64,000 bases of DNA from Mesorhizobium sp. M2E.F.Ca.ET.219.01.1.1 (GCF_004016445.2 NZ_SADT02000006.1:434001-498000); one strand, 5' to 3'; shown: positions 1 through 8,466, counted from the first letter of the stretch. The notes: generated by a model not told the origin, from the letters alone. Numbers and translations: made by a program.

Positions 1-388
1 GGACGAGCAGATAGAAGACCTGGGCGAACATCATCGTGACGATCATGAACGCCACGCCCGAGGTGCGCAGCGCCAGCAGGCCGATGACCAAAGCGAGCAG
101 CGCGCCGCAGGCGACACCGGCGACGAAGGCTTCCGGCACACCCCAGCCGAGATGGTAGACGGTCAGGCCCGCGCCATAAAGGCCGGCCGAGAAGAACATG
201 GCGTGGCCGAGGCTGAGCAGGCCGACATAGCCGAAGAGCAGGTTGTAGCCCATGGCGAAGACCGCCAGCGCCATGATGCGGGCAAACAAGCCCTGATGGT
301 AATCCGGCAGGACGAAGTTCAGCGCGAACAGGAGCGCGATGACGCCGATATGCAGGGCGTAGGTCTTTGCCGGCGAAGCATCCCTCAT
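1..388 (-). CDS. livM: Branched-chain amino-acid type ABC transporter permease LivM (partial, C-terminus beyond left edge)
   Basis: Inner-membrane permease of a LivHM-type importer. Reading leftward from the ATG at 388, about 129 residues are visible. They include the conserved LivM stretch GYNLLFGYVGLLSLGHAMFF and then hydrophobic helices ending in FMIVTMMFAQVFYLLV. The start codon overlaps the livH stop (ATGA), so the two are translationally coupled. The rest of the gene, and presumably livG and livF, lie outside the window. The substrate cannot be read from the permease; LivHM systems carry branched-chain amino acids, urea, amides or aromatic acids. Confidence 0.93.
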   Translation of the reverse strand, partial: MRDASPAKTYALHIGVIALLFALNFVLPDYHQGLFARIMALAVFAMGYNLLFGYVGLLSLGHAMFFSAGLYGAGLTVYHLGWGVPEAFVAGVACGALLALVIGLLALRTSGVAFMIVTMMFAQVFYLLV

Positions 389-1266
389 CGCGGCGCGGTT
401 CCGAACAGGCCTTGCGGGCGGAACACCAGCACCATGGCGACCACCAGCGTGGCGATGATCTTGGCGAGCGTCGGCGAGAAGAACATCGAGATGATGCCGT
501 CGGAGAGGCCGATCAGGACCGCCGCGACCACGGTTCCGCGCAGCGAGCCCAAGCCGCCGATGATGACGACGATGAAGGACAGCAGCAGCGGGTCCTGCCC
601 CATCAAATAATGCGCCTGGCTGATCGGCACGATCAGCACCGCGGCGATCGCCGCCAGCATGGCGCCGACGGCGAAGACGCCGGCATAGACGCGCTCGACC
701 GGAATGCCGAAAGCCTGCGCCGTCTCGCGATCATATTGCGTGGCGCGCATGATCAGGCCGATCTTCGTGCGGGTCAGCACAAGCCATGTAATGACCAGCA
801 AAATGGCCGAAGCGGCGACCACCGACAGCTTGTAGCCGGAATAACCGAACCACGGCAGAAGGATGCGGTAGCTGAAGGGCGGCTCAACCGGGCGTGCCTC
901 CGGCCCGTAGAATGTGAGCGCCAGTTGCTGGATGATGTAGAGCATGCCGATGGTGGCGACGATGGTGCTTTCGGGGTTGTAGTTCAGCCGCCGCAGCACC
1001 AGCCATTCGGCGAGAAACGCGACCAGCCCGACGAACAAGGGCGCGATCACAAGTGCTGCCACAAAGCCGATGGCCGGGTGGCCGGAAATCGCCGTCGAGA
1101 TCGCCCAGGCGAGCACCGCGCCCAGCATGAAGAATTCGCCATGGGCGACATTGACGATGCGCATGACGCCGAACACCAGCGACAGGCCGAGCGCCGTCAG
1201 CGCCAGCACGGCGGAGGTGACCAGGCCTTCGAGGGCGGCGAGGAGGAGGTGCGGGCCGAAGTGCAT
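385..1266 (-). CDS. livH: Branched-chain amino-acid type ABC transporter permease LivH
   Basis: Inner-membrane permease of 293 residues that pairs with LivM. The ATG at 1266 is chosen because the protein then opens with the first LivH helix (LEGLVTSAVLALTALGLSLV) and the family stretch FGVMRIVNVAHGEFFMLGA. The open frame upstream only translates the intergenic repeat. The C-terminus contains the EAA-like loop IIGGLGSLRGTVVAAVLIG typical of LivH. It lies between livJ (upstream, across a repeat) and livM (4-nt overlap). Function as a permease is secure; the transported compound is not. Confidence 0.95.
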   Translation of the reverse strand: MHFGPHLLLAALEGLVTSAVLALTALGLSLVFGVMRIVNVAHGEFFMLGAVLAWAISTAISGHPAIGFVAALVIAPLFVGLVAFLAEWLVLRRLNYNPESTIVATIGMLYIIQQLALTFYGPEARPVEPPFSYRILLPWFGYSGYKLSVVAASAILLVITWLVLTRTKIGLIMRATQYDRETAQAFGIPVERVYAGVFAVGAMLAAIAAVLIVPISQAHYLMGQDPLLLSFIVVIIGGLGSLRGTVVAAVLIGLSDGIISMFFSPTLAKIIATLVVAMVLVFRPQGLFGTAPR

Positions 1267-1269
1267 CAG

Positions 1270-1424
1270 GGCGCCCTTACCCTCCCCTTCGTGGGGAGGG
1301 TGACCGCGTAGCGGTCGGGTGGGGGGGTGGGGCAAGGGCCATCGCAGCCCTCCCCGTCTCACTGGCTTCGCGAAATGCGAAGCCAGTTCGCCGACCCTCC
1401 CCACAAAGGGGGAGGGTAAGGCGC
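1270..1424. repeat. Intergenic mosaic inverted repeat between livJ and livH
   Basis: The outer arms, near GCGCCCTTACCCTCCCC at 1271-1287 and GGGGAGGGTAAGGCGCC at 1409-1425, are nearly perfect inverted copies. Inside are smaller palindromes, such as GACCGCGTAGCGGTC and TGGCTTCGCGAAATGCGAAGCCA. The block fills the livJ-livH gap, so it would fold into a long hairpin in the operon mRNA, just after the binding-protein gene. This is the C-type of the repeats found in this window. Confidence 0.8.
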
Positions 1425-2729
1425 CTACAGCGCCTGCTTCGTATAATCCCCTTCCGGCTCGTAGAGGCCGTCTTCGATCTTCGTCTTGTGGACGACCTTG
1501 AGCTTGCCGCCTTCGACCTTGGAGATGTTCTGGATGCCGAAACACTGGTGGATCTTGCCGTTGAAGGTCTTCGGACCCTGCGGATGTTCCGGCCCTTCGG
1601 CGAATTCCTTCAGCGCCTCGGTCGCCTCGACCAGCTTGGCGCGGTCTTCGGGTCCCTTGTAGCCGGCATCTTCCATCGCCTTCTTGACGACATAGAGCGT
1701 TTCCCAGCAGCCGAACATATGCGAGGCGGTGGAGACGTCCTTGGGATCGCCGACGGCGGCGCCGTTGTCATCGATGCCGACGGCGGCGCGGTAGGCTTTT
1801 TGCGCGGCGGAATCGTCGGGCTGCGCGTAGCGCGGCGAACCCTCCCAGAAATGGCTGCCGTCGAGGAATTCGAGGCCCGGGCTGTTGATGTCGGTAGCCT
1901 CAAGCGAATCCATGAAGCCGAAGAGCTGTGGCCGCTGCGAACCGTAGAACTCGCCGAGCTCCTTGACGAAGGTGAGCACGGCAGGGCCGACCATGACGTG
2001 GTAGATCACCTCGGTCTCGGCCGGGATCTGCGGGAAGTATTTTGTGAAGGACGATTCCGTCGGCGGGATGGCGATCTGGGCGATGACGTCGGCGCCCTGC
2101 GCCTTCAGCGCCGGCGGCAGGTAGTCGCGGTGGTCGTAGCCGAAGGCGAAGTCGGGGAAGATCTGCGTCACCTTCTTGCCGGCGTTCGCCGCGATCCACG
2201 GCGCCATCGACTGGATCTGGCTCTTCACGTCGGTGATGCCGGGCTGGAAGACGTAGCGGTTGAGTTTGGTGGAGGCGACGTGATGGCCTTCGCTGACCAC
2301 GAAATAAGGGATCTTGTTCTCGCCGGCGGCCGGCGCCGAGCCGATCACGACATGCGAGAACAAGGTGCCGAAGACGATGTCGGTCTTGTGCTGCTTGGCG
2401 AATTTGTTGACAACCTCGGCGCCGCGCGCCGGATCGGTGCCGTCGTCCTCGATGACCAATTCGACCTTGCGGCCGCCGATGCCGCCAGCGTCGTTGATCG
2501 CCTTGACGGCGGCGGCGCTCGTCTTCTCGTACCAGCGGCCATAGGCGGCGCCGATGCCGGTGCGGTGGGACTGGAAACCTATTCTGATCGGCGCCGAGCT
2601 CTGCGCCTGGCTGTAGCGGACGAAGCCGGGCGCCAGCGCCAGGCCCGCCCCGGCGGCAATGCCCTTCAGCGCGGTGCGGCGCGAAAGCGTCGTCTTGGAG
2701 AGGTCGAAAAATCCGTTCTTGTCAGCCAT
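1425..2729 (-). CDS. livJ: Periplasmic substrate-binding protein of a Liv-type ABC importer
   Basis: Periplasmic binding protein of the type I (Leu/Ile/Val-binding, Peripla_BP_6) family, 434 residues. The N-terminus has a twin-arginine-like signal (SRRTALKGIAAGAGLALAPG, residues about 17-36) before the mature start near APIRIGFQ. Family landmarks follow: RTGIGAAYGR, NDAGGIGGRKVELVIEDD and IPYFVVSEG. It is first in the livJHM operon. Upstream, around 2804-2817, TTGCATGTGTACAA is an imperfect dyad that could be an operator, but this is weak. The ligand is unknown: branched-chain amino acids, short-chain amides or aromatic acids are all possible. Confidence 0.93.
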   Translation of the reverse strand: MADKNGFFDLSKTTLSRRTALKGIAAGAGLALAPGFVRYSQAQSSAPIRIGFQSHRTGIGAAYGRWYEKTSAAAVKAINDAGGIGGRKVELVIEDDGTDPARGAEVVNKFAKQHKTDIVFGTLFSHVVIGSAPAAGENKIPYFVVSEGHHVASTKLNRYVFQPGITDVKSQIQSMAPWIAANAGKKVTQIFPDFAFGYDHRDYLPPALKAQGADVIAQIAIPPTESSFTKYFPQIPAETEVIYHVMVGPAVLTFVKELGEFYGSQRPQLFGFMDSLEATDINSPGLEFLDGSHFWEGSPRYAQPDDSAAQKAYRAAVGIDDNGAAVGDPKDVSTASHMFGCWETLYVVKKAMEDAGYKGPEDRAKLVEATEALKEFAEGPEHPQGPKTFNGKIHQCFGIQNISKVEGGKLKVVHKTKIEDGLYEPEGDYTKQAL

Positions 2730-2884
2730 GTCCGTTCCCCTGTTTTTTCAGTCTTGACCAGCGATAAGGCGGCCAATCCATGCCGTTCCGAAGGATGGAA
2801 AAATTGCATGTGTACAAACTAAATCACCAAAGCTTTGGCCTGGCAAGCGAGCTTTACCCGACGGCATTATTGGCACCTCTTGTG

Positions 2885-4306
2885 TCATCCGGCGGTCGGC
2901 GTGGCAAGCAACCAAAGGCCGAAGATCGTGTAGGCGATCATAAGCAATGTAAGCGGCAACTGACTGAGCGTTGCGCGCGACGGCTGTTTGTGGAGACGCC
3001 AGGCAAGGCCATGGGCGACAAGCACCGCCAGCACATGGCCGGCGATGATGACGCCGGCCTGCACGTTCCACAGCCACCAGGCCGACTGTGCGCCGGCGAC
3101 TACCCCCGCTTCGACCATCCTATTGGCGGTGCCGAAGAGGTTCCAGCCGAGCGCGAAGGGATCGGAAAGAGCGACCAGCGCGTATTGGCCGTCGACCAGA
3201 AGCACGGTGAGGTAATGCGCGATGTGATAGGCAAGCGCGATCGGCACGATCGACCAGACCAGCAGGCCGGCCGCCTCGCCGAAAGAATGTTTATCGCCGG
3301 CGAGACGCTGGCCGAGCAAGACGGCCAGCGCGAACACCGCCGCCAGCAAGACGAAGGTGAGCACGAGGCCGAAGCTGCCGATGCCGATCAGAGCGGTGCG
3401 GCCGGGATATTCCAGCGGATTGACGCCGAACAGGCCAAGCCAGAAGAAGGTTTTCGACAGGCCGTCGAAGGACACTGACGACAGCGCCAGCAACAGGAAA
3501 GCCATGCCGCTCAGCGGCAGCGGCTCGGCGGCGAGCAGCTTTGCCCCGGGCCAGCAGAGCGAGAGCCGGCCTTCAAGGCGCTCGACAGGCGCGAAGCGGG
3601 CGACCATCGAGAAGAAAACCGTCAGGAATTCGCCGCGCTTGCTCCAGGCGTCGTAGCCGACGACAAGCATGGCGACAAAGCTCGCCAGCCAGTAGAGACC
3701 GGCGGCAAGGGCGAGGCGGGCCGGATCGTCAGGCGCGGGATCGATCAGCTCGAACCAGGCGAAGGCGAGGAACAGGATGACGGCCGGCCAATAGCCGAGC
3801 CAGTTGGGCAGGCGTGGCTTTGCCGCACCGGCATCGAGGCCGAAGACGCGAGAGGCGACACGCCACGGTCCGTACCACGGATTGAGCCACGACCAGATAT
3901 CACCGAGCACGCCCTGCAGCAGAGTGAAGCCGGCCCAGAGCAGTGTCCAGATCACCAGCGGCAGCGGGTTGGAGAGCGGGTCGCGGCTGCCGAGAAAGCC
4001 GGCGGCGACGAGAAGTATGAAGCCGGCAAAGGAAATCAGGCTGAGGATGGTGCGTGGGCGGTCACCGAGGGTGAAGAGCGACAGGCGCTTGCGCCAGAAA
4101 TTGTCGAGCGCGGCGGGTGGCAGCAGCGCCAGAACGAGGAAGCTGGCGGCCACGGCAAGCGCGCCGCCGGCGATGTAGTAGCCGGTTGGCAGCAGCAGGA
4201 CGTGGCCGCGGTCGGAGGCGTGGGCGAAGGCGGGGGTGGGGAGAAGCGAGGCAAATGCAGCTGCGATTACCCCAAGGAGATTAACTCCAGCGTCGCGATC
4301 CTTCAC
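2885..4306 (-). CDS. Polytopic membrane protein of unknown function (FedB / 'fenitrothion hydrolase'-like)
   Basis: A very hydrophobic protein of about 473 residues with roughly 10-12 predicted membrane helices. An N-terminal hydrophobic segment ends in TPAFAHASDRGHVLLLPTGYY. The sequence resembles actinobacterial and rhizobial membrane proteins that databases sometimes label fenitrothion hydrolase. No hydrolase motif is visible and that label should not be trusted. The start is taken as GTG at 4306: upstream the frame only translates repeat DNA, and a G-rich ribosome-binding stretch lies just before the GTG, itself inside the repeat arm. The true start could be further in. Confidence 0.75.
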   Translation of the reverse strand: MKDRDAGVNLLGVIAAAFASLLPTPAFAHASDRGHVLLLPTGYYIAGGALAVAASFLVLALLPPAALDNFWRKRLSLFTLGDRPRTILSLISFAGFILLVAAGFLGSRDPLSNPLPLVIWTLLWAGFTLLQGVLGDIWSWLNPWYGPWRVASRVFGLDAGAAKPRLPNWLGYWPAVILFLAFAWFELIDPAPDDPARLALAAGLYWLASFVAMLVVGYDAWSKRGEFLTVFFSMVARFAPVERLEGRLSLCWPGAKLLAAEPLPLSGMAFLLLALSSVSFDGLSKTFFWLGLFGVNPLEYPGRTALIGIGSFGLVLTFVLLAAVFALAVLLGQRLAGDKHSFGEAAGLLVWSIVPIALAYHIAHYLTVLLVDGQYALVALSDPFALGWNLFGTANRMVEAGVVAGAQSAWWLWNVQAGVIIAGHVLAVLVAHGLAWRLHKQPSRATLSQLPLTLLMIAYTIFGLWLLATPTAG

Positions 4307-4463
4307 ACCCCCCTCTGTCCTGCCGGACATCTCCCTCGCAAGGGGGGAGATCGGATGTCGCCCCAGCTTTCGCCAATTTTCAACGGTGCAGAAAGATGCG
4401 GGGTGCCCGAAGCTGCCAATCTCCCCCCTTGCGGGGGAGATGTCCGGCAGGACAGAGGGGGGT
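4307..4463. repeat. A-type mosaic inverted repeat (about 157 bp)
   Basis: The outer arms read CCCCCCTCTGTCCTGCCGGA on the left (4308 onward) and its inverse TCCGGCAGGACAGAGGGGGG on the right (ending 4462). Each is followed inward by a CATCTCCC...GGGGGAGAT hairpin. The core holds a CGCCAATTTTCAACG segment related to CGCCAATCGCCAACG in another copy. Further A-type copies lie at about 50826-50981 and 56650-56802, and a half copy at 49268-49318. It separates pncB from the upstream end of the membrane-protein gene. Confidence 0.85.
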
Positions 4464-4522
4464 GGGCGGGAACTCAACTTATCCGAATTCCATCTAAAGC
4501 TAGCTCGGGCGAGTCAGATTCC

Positions 4523-5827
4523 TCACACCTTCACCAGCTGCTCCACCCTTCCCTTCTCGCCGAATATCCGCAGATACCGCTTGATCTCCTTCTCATCCCC
4601 CGTCGCCTTGGCGGGATTGTCCGACAGCTTCACCGCCGGCCGCCCATTGGCTTCGGTCACCTTGCAGACCAGCGAGATCGCATCGAGGCTGTCGGTTTCG
4701 GTCGGGGCGCAGCCTTCGAAATCATTGGTGAGGTTGGTGCCCCAGCCGAAGGACATGCGCACCTTGCCGCGGAAATGCCTGTAGGTCTCCTCGATGGTAT
4801 CGACTTCCAGCCCGTCGGAGAAGATCAGCAGCTTCTGCTTGGGGTCCTTGCCCTTCTTGCGCCACCAGTCGATTATTTTCTCGCCGCCCTCGATCGGTGG
4901 CGCGCTGTCTGGGCGGAAGCCGGTCCAGTCGGCGACCCAGTCCGGCGCATCGCGCAGGAAGGAGTCGGTGCCGAAGGCGTCGGGCAGCACGATCAGGAGG
5001 TTGCCGCCATAATAGCGCTGCCAGTCCTGCAGCACCTTATAGGGCGACTGCCGCAGCTCCTCCTCGGAATTGGCGAGCGCCGCGAAGACCATTGGCAATT
5101 CATGCGCGTTGGTGCCCAAAGCCTCGAGATCGTTGTCCATGGCCAGAAGCACGTTGGAGGTGCCGGTGAAGGCATCGCCGATGCCTTCCTTCAGCGCTTC
5201 GACGCACCAGCGCTGCCAGAGGAAAGAGTGGCGGCGCCTTGTGCCGAAGTCGGAAATGCGGATGCCGGGCAGCGCCTTCAGCCGCTCGGTCTTCGCCCAC
5301 ATCTTGGCCTTGGCACGAGCATAGAGCACATCGAGCGCGAAAGGACCGAAGGAGCGCATCGCGGCTCGCGAGCGCAGCTCGTTGATGATGGCCAAAGCCG
5401 GGATTTCCCAGAGCGTCGTGTACATCCAGGGGCCGGGGAAGGAGAGCACGTACTGGCCGTCGCGCCTGGAAAGCTCGTAGTCCGGCAAGCGGAAATCCTC
5501 GAGCCATGCCAGGAACTCCGGTTCGAAAATCTGCTTGCGGCCGTAAAAAGTGTTGCCGCCCAGCCAGATCATCTCCTTCTTGGAGAAACGCAAGGTGCGG
5601 GCATGGTCGAGCTGCTCGCGCAATTCTCTTTCGTCGATCTCGTCGGCGAGGCGGACCGAGGTGGTGCGGTTGATCAAAGTGAAGGTGGCGTCGACCTTGG
5701 GATACATGCCCCAGATCATCTGCAGCATCAGAAGCTTGTAGAAATCGGTGTCCAGCAGGCTGCGGACGATCGGGTCCAGCTTCCAGGTGTGGTTGTAGAC
5801 GCGCCTCGCTATATCGGTCTTTGCCAT
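4523..5827 (-). CDS. pncB: Nicotinate phosphoribosyltransferase
   Basis: Cytosolic enzyme (EC 6.3.4.21) that joins nicotinate to PRPP with ATP, giving nicotinate mononucleotide for NAD salvage. The 434-residue length is normal for bacterial PncB. Visible landmarks are the N-terminal LLDTDFYKLLMLQMIWGMYP, then ISDFGTRRRHSFLWQRWCVEAL, the TGTSNVLLA segment and KLLIFSDGLEVDTI with FGWGTNLTND near the C-terminus. ATG at 5827. It is probably monocistronic: the repeat lies downstream and a palindromic intergenic stretch upstream. Confidence 0.97.
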   Translation of the reverse strand: MAKTDIARRVYNHTWKLDPIVRSLLDTDFYKLLMLQMIWGMYPKVDATFTLINRTTSVRLADEIDERELREQLDHARTLRFSKKEMIWLGGNTFYGRKQIFEPEFLAWLEDFRLPDYELSRRDGQYVLSFPGPWMYTTLWEIPALAIINELRSRAAMRSFGPFALDVLYARAKAKMWAKTERLKALPGIRISDFGTRRRHSFLWQRWCVEALKEGIGDAFTGTSNVLLAMDNDLEALGTNAHELPMVFAALANSEEELRQSPYKVLQDWQRYYGGNLLIVLPDAFGTDSFLRDAPDWVADWTGFRPDSAPPIEGGEKIIDWWRKKGKDPKQKLLIFSDGLEVDTIEETYRHFRGKVRMSFGWGTNLTNDFEGCAPTETDSLDAISLVCKVTEANGRPAVKLSDNPAKATGDEKEIKRYLRIFGEKGRVEQLVKV

Positions 5828-6144
5828 GCTTCCTCACCCATGGAGCACGACGCACTCAAACGCAGGCGCCATGCTTCAAGTCCTTGTTCGAGCAATCCCA
5901 GATGGAAGACCGTCGCGCGGCTTTCCTGGAATTGTCTCAGCCAACTCGCCTCTTAGCACTGTATTTTCGAACGCGCTCCCCGCTTTGCAAGCTGGCCCGA
6001 CAAAAAGCAGCTATGCAAGTCCAGCCGTCAGGACGCGGTCCTGGAGCATTTCGCCGTTTCACGCAAACGGCGAAATGCTCCAGCTTTCTTGTTTTGACGC
6101 AATTCCAGACGGAGGCTACGGCGAAGTCGCCGAGCCTAAACGCT
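5828..6144. other. Intergenic stretch between pncB and the LysR gene, with palindromes only
   Basis: About 317 bases with no convincing gene. It holds a degenerate rhizobial palindrome (5892-5935), a perfect 19-bp hairpin (6041-6083) and the start of another repeat element (6096 onward) that runs into the 3' end of the LysR gene. Open frames here translate only repeat sequence. The pncB promoter must lie at its left end. Confidence 0.6.
6041..6083. repeat. Perfect 19-bp inverted repeat with 5-nt loop
   Basis: Arms CTGGAGCATTTCGCCGTTT (6041-6059) and AAACGGCGAAATGCTCCAG (6065-6083) are exact inverse complements around CACGC. The motif GGAGCATTTCGC recurs as a short dispersed palindrome in rhizobial and Brucella genomes (general knowledge). 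It sits between the 5' end of pncB and the 3' end of a LysR gene. There is no long T run, so it is a REP-type element rather than a clear terminator. Confidence 0.8.
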
Positions 6145-6170
6145 TCACACTTTTCCTGGAATTGCTCTGG
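6096..6170. repeat. GCAATTCC..GGAATTGC repeat element overlapping the LysR 3' end
   Basis: Starts GACGCAATTCCAGACGG and ends CCTGGAATTGCTCTGG. GCAATTCCAG at 6099-6108 and CTGGAATTGC at 6156-6165 are exact inverses. A second good copy lies at 44939-44982 and a degraded one at 5892-5935. The right half supplies the last codons of the LysR gene. Confidence 0.7.
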
Positions 6171-7128
6171 CGCCTATGACCTTGAGGGCCGGGCGTTTCC
6201 TGCGGCTGGGCACACGGCCGGCCACCGGCGCGTCGGCGCGGCCCTCATCCTGCTCTTTCTCGGCGAACAGCCAATCGATGAAGAGCTGGACGATCGGCGC
6301 CGAGCGCATCTCGTTGCGGCAGACGACGTAGAAATCGTCGACCGCCGGCACCGACAGGGTGAAGGGCGCGACGAGCATGCCCCTGGCGAGCAGGGCGCGC
6401 GCCGTTACGGAATCGCCGAGCGCGACGCCATGGCCATGCACGGCGGCCTCCGTCGCCATGCGCGCGTCGCCCAGATGGTGGCGGCGGCCGCGCGCGAGGT
6501 CCAGCGCGTCGGCTGCGGCGAGCCAGGTGTGCCATTCGCGGCCGTCGTCGCCATGCAGGAAGACGTGGTCGGCAAGGTCGCGCACGCCGCGGATCGGCCG
6601 ATTGTTGATCAGCGTCGGGCTGACCACGGGGAAGAGTTCCAGCCCGGACCATTTGCGCATCCAGCAATCGGTCCAGCTACCGTCGCCATAGTGCACGCAG
6701 ACATCGATCTCCGGCGCGCGAATATCGCGGGCGTCGTTGGATGGGATCAGGGTGAGCTGTATGTCGGGATATTGCGCGGTGAAGGAGCCGAGCCGTGGCG
6801 TCATCCAAAGCAAGAGCAGCGCCGGCACGCAGGACACCGACAGCGTGCCGGCACTCGCCGGCCGCGTCATGCGCTGCGTGGCGGCGGCGATGCCTTCAAA
6901 GGCGGCTGAGACCGCCGGCAGGAATTCGGCGCCGTGCGGCGTCAGCTTCACGCGCTGGCCGCTGCGTTCGAAGAGCTTCACGCCGAGCGATTGCTCGAGC
7001 GCCTTGATCTGATGGCTGACGGCGCCATGCGTGACGTTAAGCTCACCCGCCGCCTTGGTCAGCGAGGCGTGCCGCGCCGTCGCCTCGAAGGCGCGCAGCG
7101 GGTTCAGAGGCGGCAGGCGCTTGGCCAT
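6145..7128 (-). CDS. LysR-family transcriptional regulator (GcvA-like)
   Basis: DNA-binding regulator of 327 residues. The N-terminal winged helix-turn-helix reads PLNPLRAFEATARHASLTKA followed by AGELNVTHGAVSHQIKALEQ, the GcvA subgroup pattern. A LysR substrate-binding domain follows (SVSCVPALLLLWMTPRLGSF onward). ATG at 7128 is used because it gives the standard N-terminus. The gene is divergent from the ureohydrolase gene and the binding-protein/permease genes beyond it, so it probably controls them. A perfect dyad at 7142-7160, next to its start, is the likely operator. The last residues (AIPGKV) are encoded by a repeat element. Confidence 0.93.
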   Translation of the reverse strand: MAKRLPPLNPLRAFEATARHASLTKAAGELNVTHGAVSHQIKALEQSLGVKLFERSGQRVKLTPHGAEFLPAVSAAFEGIAAATQRMTRPASAGTLSVSCVPALLLLWMTPRLGSFTAQYPDIQLTLIPSNDARDIRAPEIDVCVHYGDGSWTDCWMRKWSGLELFPVVSPTLINNRPIRGVRDLADHVFLHGDDGREWHTWLAAADALDLARGRRHHLGDARMATEAAVHGHGVALGDSVTARALLARGMLVAPFTLSVPAVDDFYVVCRNEMRSAPIVQLFIDWLFAEKEQDEGRADAPVAGRVPSRRKRPALKVIGARAIPGKV

Positions 7129-7141
7129 AGGAGCTCCTACT

Positions 7142-7160
7142 TTGTGAGATTTTCTCACAA
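7142..7160. promoter_or_regulatory. Candidate operator, perfect 8-3-8 dyad
   Basis: TTGTGAGA-TTT-TCTCACAA is an exact inverted repeat 14 bases upstream of the LysR start and about 175 bases upstream of the agmatinase-family gene. Its place in the divergent gap fits the LysR protein or another regulator binding to control both directions. Confidence 0.55.
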
Positions 7161-7333
7161 CAAAGACCCTAACAATATCAATTGATTTTTCAATGCGGCT
7201 GCTCGACACTTTTGCCCGGAACAGCTTCAAGAGACGGGAAATCCGCAGCACAGCCGGCGGGCAACGATCCAGCCGGGCAACCGGCCGGCTTGGCAAACCG
7301 TCCGTGCGGGCAGCAAGCAGAGGAGAACCGGAC

Positions 7334-8389
7334 ATGGGTTACGATCGCGGCAAGCTCGAAGCGTTGCGCCGCAAATATGGCGAGAGCCATGGCGGCGAGA
7401 TGTTCGACCCGAAATTCCGCAAGGTGGCCGACAAGATCTTCAACAAGTCGGGCACGCGGCTCGCCCCCTATTCCGGCGTCCCGACCTTCCTCGCCGCGCC
7501 CTATCGGGAAATTGCCGCCGAGAACCCGGACTTCGGCGACCTGCAGGTGGCGATGATCGGCGTGCCGATGGATCTCGGCGTCACCAACCGTCCCGGCTCG
7601 CGCTTCGGGCCGCGGGCGCTGCGCGCCATCGAACGCATCGGCCCTTACAACCATGTGCTGGAATGCGCGCCGACGCATGAGCTTCGCGTCGCTGACATTG
7701 GCGACACGCCGTTCCGCAGCCGCTACCGGCTGGAGATCAGCCACGAGGACATCGAAAAGCGCACCAACCAGATCGTCGATGCCGGCTTGCTGCCGCTCTC
7801 GGTTGGCGGCGACCATTCGATCAGCCATCCAATCCTGAAGGCGGTCGGCAAAAAAGCGCCGGTCGGCATGATCCATATCGACGCCCATTGCGACACCAGC
7901 GGGCTGTTCGACATGACCAAGTTCCACCATGGCGGGCCGTTCCGCAACGCGGTGCTGGACGGCGTGCTCGACCCGTCGCGCACGATCCAGATCGGCATCC
8001 GCGGCTCGGCCGAATATCTGTGGGAGTTCACCTACGAATCCGGCATGACCGTCGTGCATGCCGAGGAAGTGACCGGCCTCGGCATCCCGGCGATCATCGA
8101 GAAGGCGCGCAAGATTGTCGGCGACGGTCCGACCTACATCTCCTTCGACGTCGACAGCATCGATCCGGCCTTCGCGCCGGGCACCGGCACGCCGGAAGTC
8201 GGCGGGCTTACGGCGCGCGAGGTGCTGGAGCTGCTGCGCGGGCTGAAGGGCCTAAACATCGTCGGCGGCGACGTCGTCGAGGTGGCGCCGCAATATGACT
8301 CGACCACCAACACCGCCCATGTCGGCGCCCAGGTCCTGTTCGAGATTCTCAGCCTGATGGTGTTCAGCCCGGCGATCAAGAAAGGCTGA
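7334..8389 (+). CDS. Agmatinase / guanidino-acid ureohydrolase family protein
   Basis: Mn-dependent arginase-fold enzyme of 351 residues that would release urea from agmatine or a related guanidino compound. The metal-binding motifs are all present: GGDHS, HIDAHCDT and SFDVDSIDPAF, with the family glycine loop PGTGTPEVGGL. ATG at 7334 has a good ribosome-binding site (GAGGAGAACC). It is followed by a polar amino-acid type transporter on the same strand, which suggests import and breakdown of a guanidino or amino compound, with urea passing to the urease encoded 25 kb away. Agmatinase, guanidinobutyrase and guanidinopropionase cannot be told apart here. Confidence 0.9.
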   Translation: MGYDRGKLEALRRKYGESHGGEMFDPKFRKVADKIFNKSGTRLAPYSGVPTFLAAPYREIAAENPDFGDLQVAMIGVPMDLGVTNRPGSRFGPRALRAIERIGPYNHVLECAPTHELRVADIGDTPFRSRYRLEISHEDIEKRTNQIVDAGLLPLSVGGDHSISHPILKAVGKKAPVGMIHIDAHCDTSGLFDMTKFHHGGPFRNAVLDGVLDPSRTIQIGIRGSAEYLWEFTYESGMTVVHAEEVTGLGIPAIIEKARKIVGDGPTYISFDVDSIDPAFAPGTGTPEVGGLTAREVLELLRGLKGLNIVGGDVVEVAPQYDSTTNTAHVGAQVLFEILSLMVFSPAIKKG

Positions 8390-8405
8390 AACCAACTGAC
8401 CAATA

Positions 8406-8432
8406 CGGCCGCCGCGCTGGAGCCGGCGGCCG
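8406..8432 (+). other. GC-rich intercistronic hairpin
   Basis: CGGCCGCCG (8406-8414) pairs with CGGCGGCCG (8424-8432). It lies between the ureohydrolase and the binding-protein gene and lacks a T run. It may partly terminate transcription or protect the 3' end of the ureohydrolase message. Confidence 0.5.
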
Positions 8433-8466
8433 GTTTCAACAACAAGCTTCCAGCAGGGGAATAACC

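Noticed and set aside
2804..2817. TTGCATGTGTACAA upstream of livJ as a GntR-type operator
   Set aside because: Only the outer bases are symmetric; three of seven pairs fail, so it is mentioned in the livJ entry but not called.
4202..5956. 584-codon plus-strand open frame over pncB
   Set aside because: Antisense to an intact pncB and to the A-type repeat; composition is that of a shadow frame.
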